Source: Notospermus geniculatus | Taxonomy: Eukaryota; Nemertea; Pilidiophora; Heteronemertea; Lineidae | Assembly (NCBI GenBank): GCA_002633025.1 | Contig: NMRB01001964.1 | Span: 42,604-106,603 of the forward strand | Length of the DNA: 64,000 bases | Direction: 5' to 3' | Shown here: piece after piece, positions 1-13,445 of the stretch | How positions within the stretch are numbered: the first letter of the stretch is position 1 | How the letters are laid out: each line of letters opens with the position of its first letter | Position numbers and translations under genes: made by a program | Notes under the pieces: generated by a model | What the model saw: only the letters and a program-made list of their open reading frames with translations | Database searches by the model: none | Told to the model about the DNA's origin: nothing

Positions 1-87
1 AAAAAAAAACAGTGTCATATTTCAGCTTGACACAACATGTCCAATCCACCTATTGTGGTGACAGTACAATCTCAGGAATCTCGAGTA

Positions 88-255
88 CCAGTGTCTATTT
101 TTCCAGTGACTTTATTACCAGTGTCTTTTTTTCCAGTGACTTTTTTACCAGTGTCTTTTTTTCCTGTGACTTTTTTACCAGTGTCTTTATTTCCAGTGTC
201 TTTTTTACTGTGTCTTTTTTTCCGGTGTCTTTTTTTCCAGTGTCTTTTTTACCGT
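88..255. repeat. Minisatellite, about 15-nt unit
   Basis: Tandem copies of a unit like CCAGTGTCTTTTTTT, with CCAGTGAC variants alternating early on. It makes long Phe/Ser/Val-rich frames in all phases on both strands, which are not genes. Confidence 0.9.
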
Positions 256-1289
256 CTACTGCTCCCCCCATACTCCTCACTAGTCGGTCACCAAGCATTT
301 TCTTTGTCAATGCAGCATGTCAACTTTTAACTTCAGCTTGTGATCGTCAACTTGTATACATGTAGTTCCATCATCTTTCAACTTGTACCGGTACCAGGAG
401 TTGAGGAGTAAAGAGTACCGTAAATTTCACGCATTCAGAAGTTGTGGGGATACTGCATGCCGTCCACCATTGTCGTCACCTTGAAAGTGGCGAATATTTT
501 GCTCGTGCACTTGAGCTGTGATGTGGGCAAAACCAGCAGGCAGCACCATGCTCCTGCGGGATGTTATAATTATGTTGAGCCAAAGGATGAGAAAATTATG
601 GATCATTTCAGAAAAATAGTTCTTCTGATTATGTGGGTGAAGCCTGGTCAAGGATGCAAGTTTCCGGCGAAGGAAATGTCCTGAGTAATGATTGAAATCC
701 TCCTGTACCATGGTAGTGACACTTGACGCCATTTGTGACCTGGCGCCTGTCACACTCTTCCCCGCCCCTTGGGTGTATCATTCCAGCAGAGCCCCTATCC
801 TCCAGCCATCCAAGGTCTTTCTGAGGCCATGAACTTGCGTACGCTGTCCATCTCTCAAAACGCACGTGTGCAGGCCAACCGATGGGGTATTGTTCGGCGG
901 TGTCCGTATTGTTTCGTACGCGGGTTCGAACGCCGCCCAGTTCATTCTACATCACATAGATCATCAATTTGTAGCCGTGAATCAAAAAAATAGACAATAG
1001 GACAGTTGTTTGGCATGCACATCTGTGTTGGTTGGTCTGTTGGCCTTTTATGAAGTCAGAGTAGGATGCAGGCTTGGATGCTGGTAGCAGGCAAGATTAA
1101 TTACCTGCATTGGTGTATAGGGGTAAGGTGGACCAGCAAATTTGATGCCTTATTTATCAACATTTGTCATCATCCGATACAAATGAGAGGCAACATCACG
1201 TTGCTGTTGGTTTTCTCCCACACACGGAGAACTTATTTGAGGAGTTATTTTAGGTCAGCGATTCTCTTCAGTCCGTCTTCTACTTAGTC
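256..1289. other. No recognised gene
   Basis: Only overlapping short frames on both strands. Nothing with splice sites or a family motif was found. Confidence 0.6.
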
Positions 1290-1401
1290 AGGCCTTGCCG
1301 TTTGAGGGGCGCGAAAATGTGCATGTGCCTTGCAAACAATAGAAATTCTATTGTTTGCAAGGCACATGCACATTTTCGCACTCCTCAAACGGCAAGGCCT
1401 G
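1290..1401. repeat. Near-perfect palindrome, about 110 bp
   Basis: Two arms of about 55 bp meet at 1345/1346. The left arm starts AGGCCTTGCCGTTTGAGG and the right arm ends CCTCAAACGGCAAGGCCT. Only one or two mismatches are visible. A foldback MITE or a recent inverted duplication. Confidence 0.92.
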
Positions 1402-1894
1402 CTTAGTCATGTGGGGTCCGGTGCAGTGGGCCCACGTACAGGCTCCCATAGTTGCACCATACTGACACGGCCAGTCCTTCAATTTCTGTCGCATGGAGTA
1501 CGGGGCAGTTTGCCCAGCGGTTCCCATGTCATCCTGCTCTTAGATCCTCCTGAGCCCACATCTCCATCGTGCATGCCATCTGCTCACAGCCTATGGGAAG
1601 CCCAGTGAAGCTGTAATGATTTTTCTCATTTTAGAACAAAGAACTTTGTTAGCATCTTTCCGATAGCTAATCCTATCCCCATGCGCACTTATCCTGTAGC
1701 TACATGCTGGCTGAGCGTGTTTGGCCAGTGTGATACCGGTCCACAGCGGCTCTGTTTCCTCAGTATGTGGAAGAACCAAGTTCTGTTGTTGATAGTGACT
1801 GCAGAGAGCTGGAATGCATTATCATTGTGCTTGAACTATGATAGCTCACTCGCGCTAATCAGCAAAACTGTCCTGACACTGCTGCTCTCACAGT

Positions 1895-2115
1895 CACTAG
1901 CCACTAGTGACCAAAACTGTGCTGGACACTCTGCTGGCTCAGGCACTGGTGACCAAAACTGTGTCAGGCACTCTGCTGGCTCAGAGTGACTTTGTGCTAG
2001 CTGGACACGCAGCTCAGGCACCAGTGACCTGCTTGTTCAGTCACGAGCTGGACACTCTGCTGGCTCAGGCAGTATGACTGTGCTGGACACTCTGCCTGTT
2101 CAGTTACTCATGACC
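1895..2115. repeat. Imperfect tandem repeat, about 40-60 nt unit
   Basis: Repeated blocks of GTGACCAAAACTGTG and GGACACTCTGCTGGCTCAGG in the same order, four to five times with indels. Confidence 0.8.
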
Positions 2116-3410
2116 GAAACTGTGTTGTAGGTTTGAGTCACGCAAGGACTGCTTGAAAAGTTTACCAGAGTCTCGGCACATGTCCCCATTCAGGCTCGTC
2201 TGTTAGAGACCCACTTCTTGCATGTCTTGTTCTGTGTACTCGGAGCTGCAGCCTCATGCTAGCTCGTGTGACGGTGTCAGTTAATCAAGGGCTAGGGACC
2301 TTCCGCCAGAATGCACGACAGGCAGTTTTAGATATCTAACGGGCAAAGTGGACATTAGCCTTAGGGGTTAATAACACATTTCTTGTTCCCAGATTTCCTC
2401 CTGCTTCGACATGCGTCTTCATATGTTTCTCAGCTCTGACAGATTCGAGATCTATAGCGCCACGAGGTAAAGAAAATAACCTTAAAACGAGATCACTTTA
2501 TTACGACCATGCTTAAAAAAGGAAAAATATTAGCTACGATTGATTTTTCTTGAACCAGAGTGTTAAAAAACAAGAGTAGCCAAAAGATGAATGGTAAATA
2601 TTCTTCAGAAAACAATTAAGAAGGATGAAAGTCTCTGTTCGTGTGCAAGCGTAGGTCCCACTGTTTGTACAGGTGCACCAAACGATTACACGGATTACTT
2701 ATGGATGAAGCAAATTTTCCAACTGATATAAAGCTTGAATAATTAAAGCAGTTTGCAGAGTTCAGCAAATTGGATATGTAAATTAGGCAACAAGAGAAAC
2801 AAGACTTTAAAATTTAAAAATATGTGACATGCTCTGGCAAAAGTAGGACTTGTCCATTGTCGCTAGTGATCCTCGTTATTGGTCACCTGGGTTAGCCAAC
2901 TGCCGTGCTAGGTGGGATCTTATGGTACTGTCTTCGAAAGCAAAATGTATAATTTGGTAATTGGGCCTCAACATTGCATAGGTTCTGATCCACTTGACAT
3001 AAACAACACACCAGAAGTCACTGGTTAATGGTATTGAGTAGGCACCACACGAAAAAAAGATGCATGTGTGAATACTGCGCATTGCCAAACATTTGTCATG
3101 TTGTCAAAACTGACAAGGGGTCTCCTGAATTCCTAAGAGAGGGTGACAAAGTGCTAAGTGTTCTCACCTACACACCTCAAACCAGGTGAAATTTTAATTC
3201 ACATCATTTTGAAATTACGTCTCTATTTTGCTTCGCATTTAACAGTTCTTTCTTCCTTTTCAGATTTGCACAGTAATCTAAATCAACAAATGCAACATTC
3301 ACCTCAGTTTTACTCAGGGATTATAACAGAGGATTCAGGCAGAAAGGTAGGTTGAAGTTTTCTTGTGCGCTGTATCCCTTCTCATGCCAATTTTAGACGA
3401 TTCTCGAATT
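2116..3410. other. No recognised gene
   Basis: AT-rich, no frame with a family motif, no clear repeat seen. Confidence 0.55.
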
Positions 3411-3607
3411 CGCAGATCTGTACACTTCCGCCGAAATTGCAACCACAACCTCGATCTGAAACGAGCTGACGTGATGCAATCCATGATTCAGCAATGTTCG
3501 ACTCTGACGTAATGTCGTTGATGTCACTGTCGTGGGGTTCTCTGCATCATGCTATTCAGTTTCAGACCGAGGTTGTGTTTGCGATTTCGGCGGAAGTGCG
3601 CAGATCT
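3411..3607. mobile_element. MITE with ~45-bp terminal inverted repeats
   Basis: Left end CAGATCTGTACACTTCCGCC, right end GGCGGAAGTGCGCAGATCT; the arms continue through ACAACCTCG/CGAGGTTGTG to CTGAAAC/GTTTCAG. Interior about 95 bp without coding capacity. Confidence 0.88.
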
Positions 3608-4740
3608 TTCTCGTTTCCGTCAATTTGGGATTTGTCTGTAGGCGACTTCTTCTGCTGTTGACAAAGTATTTCTGGCACGACCTTGGCAGAGACCAAGGAC
3701 ACTAGCCATGGCATTTCCTCACCATAGTTTAGGTGGGAATGCAGGGAGAAACCCCTTTAGCAGAGACAACGTATGCTGTCAATGTCTTGGAATGGAAGTT
3801 CATCACTTACATCACAACGGTCACATGACTGCAAAGAATCGGCCATGTTGGCCATCAAATGGCTGGCGATAACATCAAAACTGTCATGTCATGACATTTT
3901 GACATCACGGTCTGTCTGTTGACGCTGTGTTCATGCCGTGATATTGCTTGACATTTTGACGGCCAGTATGGCGGCATTATGACGTCACGTGAAGAACCTC
4001 TATAGGCACCGTACAGCTTGGAATAAACAAAACGGTGTGAATTACACGTACATTTACACTGTGCTGAAAAAGGAAAATTTCGCAACCTGCGCTCAACAGA
4101 AGTGTCAGTTGGCATTTTGATTGCAGTAAGCGTATAGAAAAAGGAACTTTGCATACTCCTGCACATCATATTACCTAATAGGGCAAACAGGAATTGACCT
4201 GTAGTTATATGACAAGTCCTATCTTTCTCTAATCTGTAACTGGAGCCCTGACCATAAGCCATGACAATAAACATGCCACTCCCGTTTTCACAAACGTTTT
4301 CGTGTTATATTCCACATCGCCATTACGTGCTTCCAGAATATGAAAATGCCTGGGGCTCAGTTTTCAGTATAGACGTTGCTCGCGGCTTGCAAAGGCATCG
4401 AGAGTCCATTCTGAGCTGCAGATCTGCATTGCCGCAGAGAAATTACATTATATATTTGAGGTCGAATATAACTGCAACAAGAAACCTTGAATGAAATTGT
4501 GGCAAAAAATCCATGCCAAGTTCATCTATATTGATTTGTGACCTTGGCCTTTCATGGAACTCTCCAACAACAGGGACTCTTGTGGTCTTGGTAAGAGTTG
4601 CAGATCGAAGACTTGTGGATCCCTAAGTTGACTGGTTTTGTCTCCTATCTCTATGGAAACAAGATAAAGGGATAGGAAACTAGTCAAAGTAAGGTTCCAT
4701 AAAGTCCTCAGGCTTTGAAGTCTAATGTTGAAACTTGGGG
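3608..4740. other. No recognised gene
   Basis: Includes a minus-strand frame (3855-4274) with no recognisable domain and a cluster of TGACATTTTGAC/TGACGTCA-like words at 3880-3990. No support for a gene. Confidence 0.5.
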
Positions 4741-4865
4741 TGTCAGAGTGGTGCAGTGCTAAGTGGATGTCCAGGGGTACCAGGTTCGATCCGTAGTCAG
4801 ACCCATTGGTCATAAAGATGATTTGAGATTTCCTCTGTGTCTCTTGTTTCCTCCTGCGGCACAAT
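4741..4865 (+). mobile_element. tRNA-derived SINE (family A)
   Basis: Begins TGTCAGAGTGGTGCAGTG (pol III A-box-like) and has a perfect B box GGTTCGATCC at about 4786. The tail has GTCAGACCCATTGG then GTTTCCTCCTGC. The same head and tail recur at 38032 on the plus strand. Confidence 0.75.
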
Positions 4866-5757
4866 ATTGTCAAAAGAGCTGGTATTTGGCAATTTGTTCT
4901 GCATTATATGATGTTGCCAATTCAAATCTCAATTTGTTGATAGGATAAAAAGTCATCTCAATCTAGATTGTGGACAGCTAGAAATATTATTTTATTTCTG
5001 CTGCAAAAGATACCATATCAATTTGTAACAGGATATCTCCACATATACACGTAGCCTTCATATTTTTTTGAAGCCACAAACTCTACACACACAATTTAGC
5101 TCGGAGGCAAAATGTTCACTGCTGTTCTGCTGATGTCATGTTTTGTAGGAAAACTGTTGGTATGCATTTGAAAAAGTGAATTTCCACACCATACCTTCTG
5201 CCTCGATCATAGTATGTTGAGTTTTTGTAATTTTTACCAAAGAGAAGTCATCGGTGTTTGCAGAGACAATTGGATACGTCGCTGAGAGTTTGAGGGAGGA
5301 AGTCATATTTTTTTGCATGTTTCTGACATGTCTCTTGTTGGAATATCAAACAATAGAGTTTACCATAGCCCTTAGGCAGACATGAATCTTGTGATTTTCT
5401 CGCGAGCCCATGCTGTATAGAAGCTACTTTTGCCCACCTCCGTTGCCTCATTGCTCACGTCAGAAACATATCGCTCCAACTCGAAGCCTTTGTTAGACAA
5501 GTTTGTCTGTTAATTAGTTGTGGAGTCTCGACACTGTGCACACCGTGCTCCGAGGGGAATTGGACCAAAGAACAGGAACATTGCAGAATATGTCCAAGCA
5601 GGGAATGATTTTCCGTCTGCTGCTGCAGGTTGGCGACTGCCTTTGTTTCGGTTTTCTGACAAGTTTGTGCAGGCTGTGGGGTCAGGAGACGCTATATATC
5701 TACCGGCTTATCATGGCTGGGGACTCAGTTGTCTTTGGGCGTGAATTGGTGATCATA

Positions 5758-6282
5758 CTGCCCTGTCAAGAGAGACTGCAGTATCTGACTTTTTCACCAA
5801 ATTGAGATGAAGACACTTTTGGGCTTGGCTACATCAGCTCCACCTATTGGAAATATCAAATCTCATGATCAGGGCTTGCAAACCCATGAAAACACCATGT
5901 GCAGTCATGCAGTATCTGCAGATATGGGGTGGGATGTCAGGACAGAGTGCAGTATCTCAAACTTACTGCAGTCTGACCTGACACAGTCTCAGGGCAGTCT
6001 GGTTGTAGGCCTAGTTGCTGCCCTATCTATTACCTAGGTCACTCCAGCGGTCATGATTCTTATAATTCCCACATAAAAGGTTCCTTTCCTCCCCTGAATC
6101 CAGGTATAACATTAAAACTCCACGAACGAGAGGAAATCCTTTCGGGCAGTATCTACAAAACAACGATTTTTGTAGATACTGCAGTCTCTCTTGACAACGT
6201 CACAAACCAGTGGAAAACCTTTAAGGCCTTTTTTCTCAAAAGGACAATTTTGCAGATACTGCAGTCTCTCATGATAGGGCAG
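5758..6282. mobile_element. Element or inverted pair with 30-bp ends
   Basis: CTGCCCTGTCAAGAGAGACT at 5758 is inverted at 6282 (2 mismatches in 30). The inner copy AGATACTGCAGTCTCTCTTG at 6174 repeats the right arm directly, about 80 bp away. On the minus strand this direct repeat translates into two similar 25-residue stretches, which is a by-product and not evidence for a gene. Confidence 0.6.
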
Positions 6283-6424
6283 CATAGGTGAAGGCCCAGC
6301 TGTGCCCAGGGCCTGGCAATTCATTTCCACACCTTCCATCGATGCTGTTGGGTCTCTGCAATGACGAAGTAACTTCCTGACTTTCTCGTTTCCACTCATG
6401 AAAAAAGGTATCTAGGGGCGTTCT

Positions 6425-6850
6425 GTGTGTCTCGAGTGTGTCTCGAGTGCAGAGGGAAAAAGTACATCTGTCACAAAGTACAGTACGCTGCACAAATTGA
6501 CCGGCATTCCACAACGTGTCCCATCCACGTACCACGTACAGCCTCATGCGCGTACCGTCCTCGTATATTCCGCGGACGTCGCGTGCCGCCGGGAAAGACA
6601 CGCAGTGAAGACGTAACGTCGTTCGCCCATGGTGCGTGGACGTCACGTCACGCACAAGAGACGCGTGACATACTCGTACCATATGCAATGAATTGAAGCG
6701 TACCTTTCGTGTGACGTACGCGGAAGGTACGTGGATAAAGGTAGGTCAATTGTGCAACGTACTGTGTGGGGTTAATAGGCATCCTTGGAGCGTACCATGC
6801 AGGTTCTTGAGGTACCACCATGACCACAGGGGCAGGAGTGTACCATGGGG
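6425..6850. promoter_or_regulatory. CpG-dense patch, possible promoter of an upstream exon
   Basis: CpG is far denser here than in the flanks, with repeated words ACGTAC, CGTACC, GACGTCACGTCACG. It holds two overlapping plus frames and one minus frame, none recognised. It could be an upstream promoter of the RNF38/44-like gene, 10 kb before its first recognised exon, or simply CpG-rich repeat. Confidence 0.3.
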
Positions 6851-6899
6851 ATAGAGATTGTAAAGCTTTTCGCATGTGCTTAACGACTGGACTTCCTTC

Positions 6900-9118
6900 A
6901 ACTCCATAGAAAATTGTAATAGCAATTAAAGTTGACATATCTGCTTCCTTCTGTGCCCAAAATCCTCATTTTATGGCAGCTTTATTCCACACAAAAAATG
7001 AGTCCAGTACCCCTGTAATACCAATGCATTATCACAGTGTAAATGGTTCCAGCTGCTTCTGAACCCTTGGGCCTAGACTGGAATTACAACACAATTATCC
7101 CATGTAGCCAGCTTGCAGGATAAAAAAGAGCTTAGAGCAATTTTGAGACTTGTGTTTTTGTGGTCCCATGGGGTGGACTCAATGGGGGTTTTGTCATAAA
7201 ACACACATTTTTTACACTCCATTGGTTGGTGTGCCCCAGGTGTACTTTGCTATACTGAGTGTGTTGGTCCCTGCCTTGGCAGTTTTTAAGGAGGACCACT
7301 GGAAAAGGTCCACAGTGTCTTGGCTAAAAAAGGGGAATATTCAAATGGAGGTAACTTTTTGCATACACCGCCAGAGACAGCCAGTGCTGGATTTGAGGAC
7401 CAGTGAAGTGAGACAGGTGCAGACATTTCCCTGTGAGGTAGGCAGTGATGTAGCTCAGGCAGTTGTGTGCACGTAGTTTTTGATCATTCGAGGGAAGGGA
7501 CAAAAAAACTTCCTGATTCAGCTGTCGTCCTGAGGACAAACATCAGTATGTTGTGTAGGTTACATAGAAGTGCGAAAATATCACAAGGTCACGCCGTTCA
7601 TGGGTCTAACTGACGTGACAGAATAGCGCTGTATGAATTATTTCTGAAAATCATCGCATGCTTGGTCTATTTCAGTCTTTATGTCATTGTCTATTTTCTA
7701 AGCATAAATAACTCATTTGTTTCTCTTGGCTTACAATCGATGACTGCCTACAGACGTCACATCGATGGGAAAGGAATGTTTTGAGCAACATAGCCCAGAT
7801 TTCTCTGCCATGTCTGCTCATCCTCAAACAGTTGACGTTGATTTTGCTTTTGAGCGAGTTTTTTCCGGTGGGCCAACAAATCTGTAAAATTGACTGAAAT
7901 TCTGAAATTTGGAGCAAATCACCACAGATTTCAATGTTTCTAGCACAGTGCACCCCCTCTTTTCCCAAATTCTGGATCCGCCCCTGTATTGGACCCAAAA
8001 AGTTGATTGCTTACTCCCCTAGCACTATTCTGAGTAGCCTAATGCATTGCTCGTTGACTTTTCAGAACCTTCCTTGGTAGATAGAATTTTGATTCCAAGG
8101 CACTTGATAAACTCTAATTTAGGACAGCACATTGCCTTTGCCATTAGTGAAATTGCTGTTGATCTAGATTTTTTGCATGCCGCAGTCCTGCTACTACTGG
8201 GACTGTTCCTTTGTATGACTATGCATTGCACACCACTATTGAATTTGCCTGGCATATAAAGTTGAAGCCTGCCATACATATTTTGCCTAACAGCTACAAC
8301 TATTAGTTCCGTACATATCTATCTAATGGTTATTCAAGTTATTCAGACTATCCCCTGCCCGCATAAAATGTAACAAACACTGTTCGTGGGCATGTTTTAT
8401 GCATTGTTAACCCTGTGCATGACCAGGAGGGGTTAAACTGAGCATGTAGGCAATCTATATATGAAATATTCAATCGGTCTGTGGACTGTTTGATAATCAG
8501 AACCTGATTGTGTTCCAAGCCCACGTTGAAGTATTTACCATGTATTTACAATGTATAGGTCTTCCGTCCCATTGATGTTGTCTGAAATGAGGGCAGTTGA
8601 ACCCATTGCCCCTCTCTCTTCATGAAAAAAGCCAGGGAAATTATGTTCAACCTTCAATAGCAAATTTAGCTTAGGATTACTTGTCCTACAAACCCAGACC
8701 AATCCTTCCTTCACATGATCGTTTTGTTGGCCTGTGTAGAATTTTAACCCTTGCCTGCATGATCCTAACAGAAAAGTTTGGTGGATATGACTGTGGTAAG
8801 TCTAATCCAGCCGAAGTTATGGTTTGCAGTGTGGACACTTTCTTTGGACCTGCAGATCTCTCGACATGATCCATAATGGCTGATTTCTGACATGATAACC
8901 AGCAGTGATACGCAGGAAGCCCTAGCTTCTTTCATTCGCTGATCTGTCGTTTGATACGTCAGACCGGTCTCAGTTGCCCGGCCTTATAATACGGACGGAC
9001 TGCAAAAAAATCATCACCCCTCAGCAATCGGCCAAATGGAACATAACCGTGTGCTGATTGCGATCACCTTCTGAACACGAGATGTCGATCGTGCCTTGCT
9101 GCTGGCCAAACCTGGTCC
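6900..9118. other. No recognised gene
   Basis: Ordinary sequence; short frames only, on both strands, without motifs. No clear repeats. Confidence 0.5.
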
Positions 9119-9753
9119 GTGTATCAAATCTGCCAACTGAACTATCGCCATATCAGTGAAACTGACTTGGTCTGTCACTTAGTCAGACAAAGCATCTGGC
9201 ATTCTGATTTCCCTCTGAAAGGTAGGCTGAGTTTTCCAATATACCGCATGTCCTGTGGGACCGTTGTCTACGAACTACCCAAGTTCTTTCCAGCACTGGG
9301 ATGCGGTATGACTCCGAATGTGATGCGAGTAGGATTTGCAGCCATGACAAGGCCCGTGGTCCCATATGAATTTCAGGAGGTATCACAAGGAACCTTGGAT
9401 TGGAAACCCACAACACACAGCAAGCCAGGCATCTCTGACAAGCCTTCCAGCCAATCCTTGGGCTTGCAACTGGAGTCTTTCATTGGTAGAGGAGGCCTGT
9501 CGGGGCTGATGTCATGTCATTTCAGAAAGGCGATTCGACAGAGGCAAACTGGCACTACAGTGTCTTTGGTCACAGACAAAAAATTGAGCCTGTGGCCCTT
9601 TTCTCTGTTGAGAGAGATGATGAAAATCATGTTCAAGAACGAATTTCGGACTCTAGCTGTTTTCGTCACAAGGATGGCTCACGTACTGAAGAACCAAATG
9701 ATGCCTTTGAAGTTATCAGTACATCAATGACTTGGACTAGAGGCAATACCTAA
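9119..9753 (+). other. Orphan overlapping open frames, doubtful
   Basis: A 203-codon frame (9119-9730) overlaps a second plus frame (9514-9753, 79 codons). The second is more protein-like in composition and follows a good acceptor, TGTCATTTCAG at 9523-9533, so a terminal exon of 9534-9753 is possible. Neither resembles a family I know. Frames of this length are expected about once by chance in a window of this size. Confidence 0.15.
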
Positions 9754-10734
9754 GGCATCTTCTGCTGCATCCATTCGTCTCTCTGCCTGTTTACCATTGA
9801 AGCTCGAGTTAGCGAGGGAAACTAGGGATGGATGTCTGGGCTTGCTGGCTCCAGACCATTCAACCTGCTTTGTTGAGCTAAACCGAGCATTCCCGCTGAG
9901 ACGTGGAGCCTGAAGGCTCTTGCTCCTAGCAACCTGGATCCCTCAAGACAAGATTGGCTTTCTGGCGTTCTACATTCTCTGACCTGTGAAAGGTTTCTTA
10001 TGGATCTAGCTGACATTGTTTTGGGTTTGGTTCAGAAGTAATGCACCATACATGTATATATCTGTTTCCTGATTGGAGATACATGTACTTCGCAACTTTT
10101 GGAGACCAATCAGTGTTTTTGCCAGGAATTTTTTAAAGGGGGGGGGGACAAAGAGAAAATTTGACCGAATTCTTGGTCAAAAACACAAATTTTGACTATT
10201 TTTGACTTAGGAGGGGACATACCCCCTGTACCACCTCTGGTGGAAACACTAGAACTGGGTGCCTTTGCTCCAAAAATGCTAGTCCTATCTTGGCGTACTT
10301 CCCTTCAAATTATGCTAATAGACGTGGCTTGCACAGATGATTTCATTGAGATTCCAGATTGTGTACTACCAGCCATGCCAGCTTCAGCTGTCTCCTCTCC
10401 AGGTTTACCTTGTCACTCTATCCAACTCCACATATCCAGCATGCAACGGTTTAGCATTCGGTTTAGCATATGAATGCGAGCTGGAACGTCATTGAGATGG
10501 CTCTAGCCTGCAGCAGGCCTTGCTATGCTGTCTAGCATCATCGACTTTCCATGAATTGCAGTCCTTCAGTCGGGAGGCGTAAAATTGAATTTCAGCTCGA
10601 GCATAACTCCATAAATCTAATAGATCCTGATCAGGCGCTGATCACCAAGGAGTTTAGTTTAACCCCTGATAACGTAAGGTTGGTTTAGGGCAGTGTCTTG
10701 AATCTGTGAAGGTTTAGACAAGGGTTGCTAGTCT

Positions 10735-11492
10735 TTCTAGGGATGATTCACGCCAGCTTTGGCATGTGGCTTCAAGAGTGGAGGACCCACCAGTGCTTCA
10801 GGGACAGTCATCTTGAATCAGTTGGTAATCAGAGCAGGGTCATAGCTTGTCAGGGGATCACCCACAGCAGCTTTTGGCAATTGTAGATCTGGCCCACTTA
10901 GCTTCAACAACACACCAACGGTAGTCCAGCGCTTCTAGGACGGCTTGACTTCGTTGGTTCAGACTGTACAGAGATCACCCACACCATCTTTGGGTGATGG
11001 CTGTATGACACAGAGCTTCAAGAACCGGGAAGACCCTCCAGTGCTTCTAAGGACGACCATCTTGACTCCGTTGATTCAGACCAGGGTTGCTCTGATCAAC
11101 CTATCCGATACGAAGATCACCTACGTCATCTTGGTTGATGGTTCTAGAAGAACAGGGAAGACCCTCCAATGCCCATCTTGATTCTGTCGATTCAGACATG
11201 TCAGACCATGCCAGGGTCACACACATGCCTGCCGTGTGGATTACATGCGGAAAGGTGATCTTCCCTCGCTCTCGAAGGGCAATTTGCCAGTGCTGGTTTC
11301 CTGACGACCTATAGGCAAATACCAATGCTCTAATGACTTCCCAAACATAGCTTTCAAAGCTTAGTTGCCCATGGAGAGCCAACTTGCACTAGAAACTCTT
11401 ACATGGAGTGACGCCTTAGGTTTTGAGTGATGGCTATGGGACTACATTACTAGAAGTATAAAGAAGAGGGTACGCACCAGTGCTTTAAGGGC
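10735..11492. repeat. Degenerate tandem repeat, period about 130 nt
   Basis: Words such as GATCACCCACA, TTTGGGTGATGGCT, GAAGACCCTCCAGTGCTTC and GATTCAGACCAGGG recur in the same order four to five times. Older copies at the ends are diverged. Confidence 0.75.
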
Positions 11493-12239
11493 CATGTTCA
11501 CCGTTCAGTGACCTTTGTATCCTTAATGACCGCACTGTGGGTCAGATTATCAAATCATACTCAATCTGCCTTAAGGTCGCAAGGCGTTAACACCGAAATT
11601 TTTTGACGCGATATCATTATACACAGTCAGGAAGTTATCGAGTCGTACTGAATAACCCTTAATAATTTAAAAGTAAAAAAGTGCCGCCATTATTCGTGGC
11701 ATAATCGAGAGTCATTGAATGACAGGCAGACAATAGGGGACCTAAATACGATAGGCGGCATTAACCTGGTCGCTTTTGAAAAATTAATGAATCAAGCAAA
11801 TTTGGTTTAATTCTGCCTCAGGTATCGTGAGAGGACGATACTGTTTCCTCAACACACAAACCACCGTCTTACAATCTCACGGGGAACTTTTCAATGAAAT
11901 TTCGGAAGTGGGTATAAACCCTTGTTGGGAAGATTCAATACTTTGGCAAATACCTTCCTGCCCCTGTAGTCTCTGTAGTGTGTTTCAAAACTGTGAAGAA
12001 ACTGCATGGGGAATTTTGGCTGTTTTGTTGTCAAGCTATGAAGGATCACCACATGTGAGCTGGGTTACGTTGAGCGTAACCAACCTGAGCTCTCTTTACA
12101 GAATTCACATCACCTGCAATGGACTGGCTATTTTATACCCATGATGTTGCCCTGTATTCTTCCACGTGCACTTCCCCGGTGGCCATCTTGGATTGTTGTG
12201 TTTTAGATGACATACAGTAAAATCCTACCAGAAGAAGCG

Positions 12240-12440
12240 GTGTTCTAGCCAGGCCAATTTCACAGGGCGGTACCACCCTGTTCAAAATTCAGAGGTCATT
12301 TTACCACCCTGTTTAAAAATGTAACTTACAATGTGCATTTTCTATTACACTGTTTAAATTTCACTCCCACCCTCAGCGTTTGAAAATGCAGGGCCTTAAA
12401 ATCGTAGGAAATGCAGTCATCCCACCCTGTTTGGAAAAAT
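12240..12440. repeat. Diverged repeat with repeated CCACCCTGTTT words
   Basis: CACCCTGTTCAAAATT, CACCCTGTTTAAAAAT and CACCCTGTTTGGAAAA occur within 200 bp. A similar style is seen at 38125-38330. Confidence 0.5.
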
Positions 12441-12826
12441 TTCTGGCTATAACACTGTGAAGTGCGAATGTGCTTTTGCAACACTAGACTTCATTGCATG
12501 GCCATACTGCAGCCAGAAAGATGGCTGGAGAAATGAGAAACTGGGACAAGCTCAGGCGAGGCCAGCATTATTGTGAGGTTTTGACATACTTGCAGACATT
12601 TCTCTCTGGGATGCTGTATGAAGAGCAGGTCCAACGGGGGTACACTCGGCCCCAGTCAGTGTATATCCGACGTCCCGGTCTCCTACACACTGGCACATTT
12701 GGGGCTGAAAAGCCGGTAACACCACTAGATGGCACTCCACTGGGCTTCAGCCAATCACCACGCTTTCTCACTCATAATTCCCGCGGAAATTACTTCCAGG
12801 AAAACCCAACCCCGTCCCCAGGGGTA

Positions 12827-13262
12827 TACCGTATTTTCCTGACTATAGGGCGCACCTGACTATAAGGCGCACCCCCAATTTCACCCAAAATCTCTGATGA
12901 AATCCATACATAAGGCGCACCTCCCTATAAGGCGCAGTCCTGTCAGTGAATGCGTCAGTGCATATTATACACATACAATGCATGGCTGCTCAGTGTGCAT
13001 TGACCCAACAACAGCCAAGCTGACAATTACAGGGTCTGATTGCCTTCACTGCATCATCTGTCAACCAGCACTGTGACAATGACTTTGGCTTTCATGCATC
13101 CATGCATGCTTGAATGCTTGGGTTCGTCAGTGTCTTGACACTTCTGATCAAATTGTCCGACTGGATCCGCAGATAAGGCGCACCACCCTATAAGGCGCAC
13201 CCCCAATTTTAGACCCTTCTTCAAGGAAAAAGGGTGCGCCTTATAGTCCGAAAAATACGGTA
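12827..13262. mobile_element. Non-autonomous DNA transposon with TACCGTATTTT ends
   Basis: Left end TACCGTATTTTCCTGACTAT, right end ATAGTCCGAAAAATACGGTA. Subterminal copies of ATAAGGCGCACC face both ways (four on the left, three on the right). The interior has no transposase frame. Elements with this TACCGTATTTT(T)CGGACTATAAGG end are common in animal genomes. Confidence 0.9.
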
Positions 13263-13445
13263 GTTCGCTCAGACAACCTTGGACCACTCACCATATTGTC
13301 AGAAAGCGAACGAGGTTGGGAAACCCAAGGACCCGTGCTGCCACCACGCGGTCTTCACGACTGTTAATCTCTAAAAGAGCCAGACGCGGAGTGGGATTTA
13401 CCGAAGGGGTGAGCCCGTAGCGTCTGGCCAAGCGAGACTACAACG

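Noticed and set aside
12-365. 117-codon plus frame and overlapping frames at the left edge
   Set aside because: They are translations of the 15-nt minisatellite and stay open in several frames at once.
6112-6399. Minus frame with two similar 25-residue stretches
   Set aside because: The similarity comes from a DNA direct repeat inside an inverted-repeat element; the frame has no other support.
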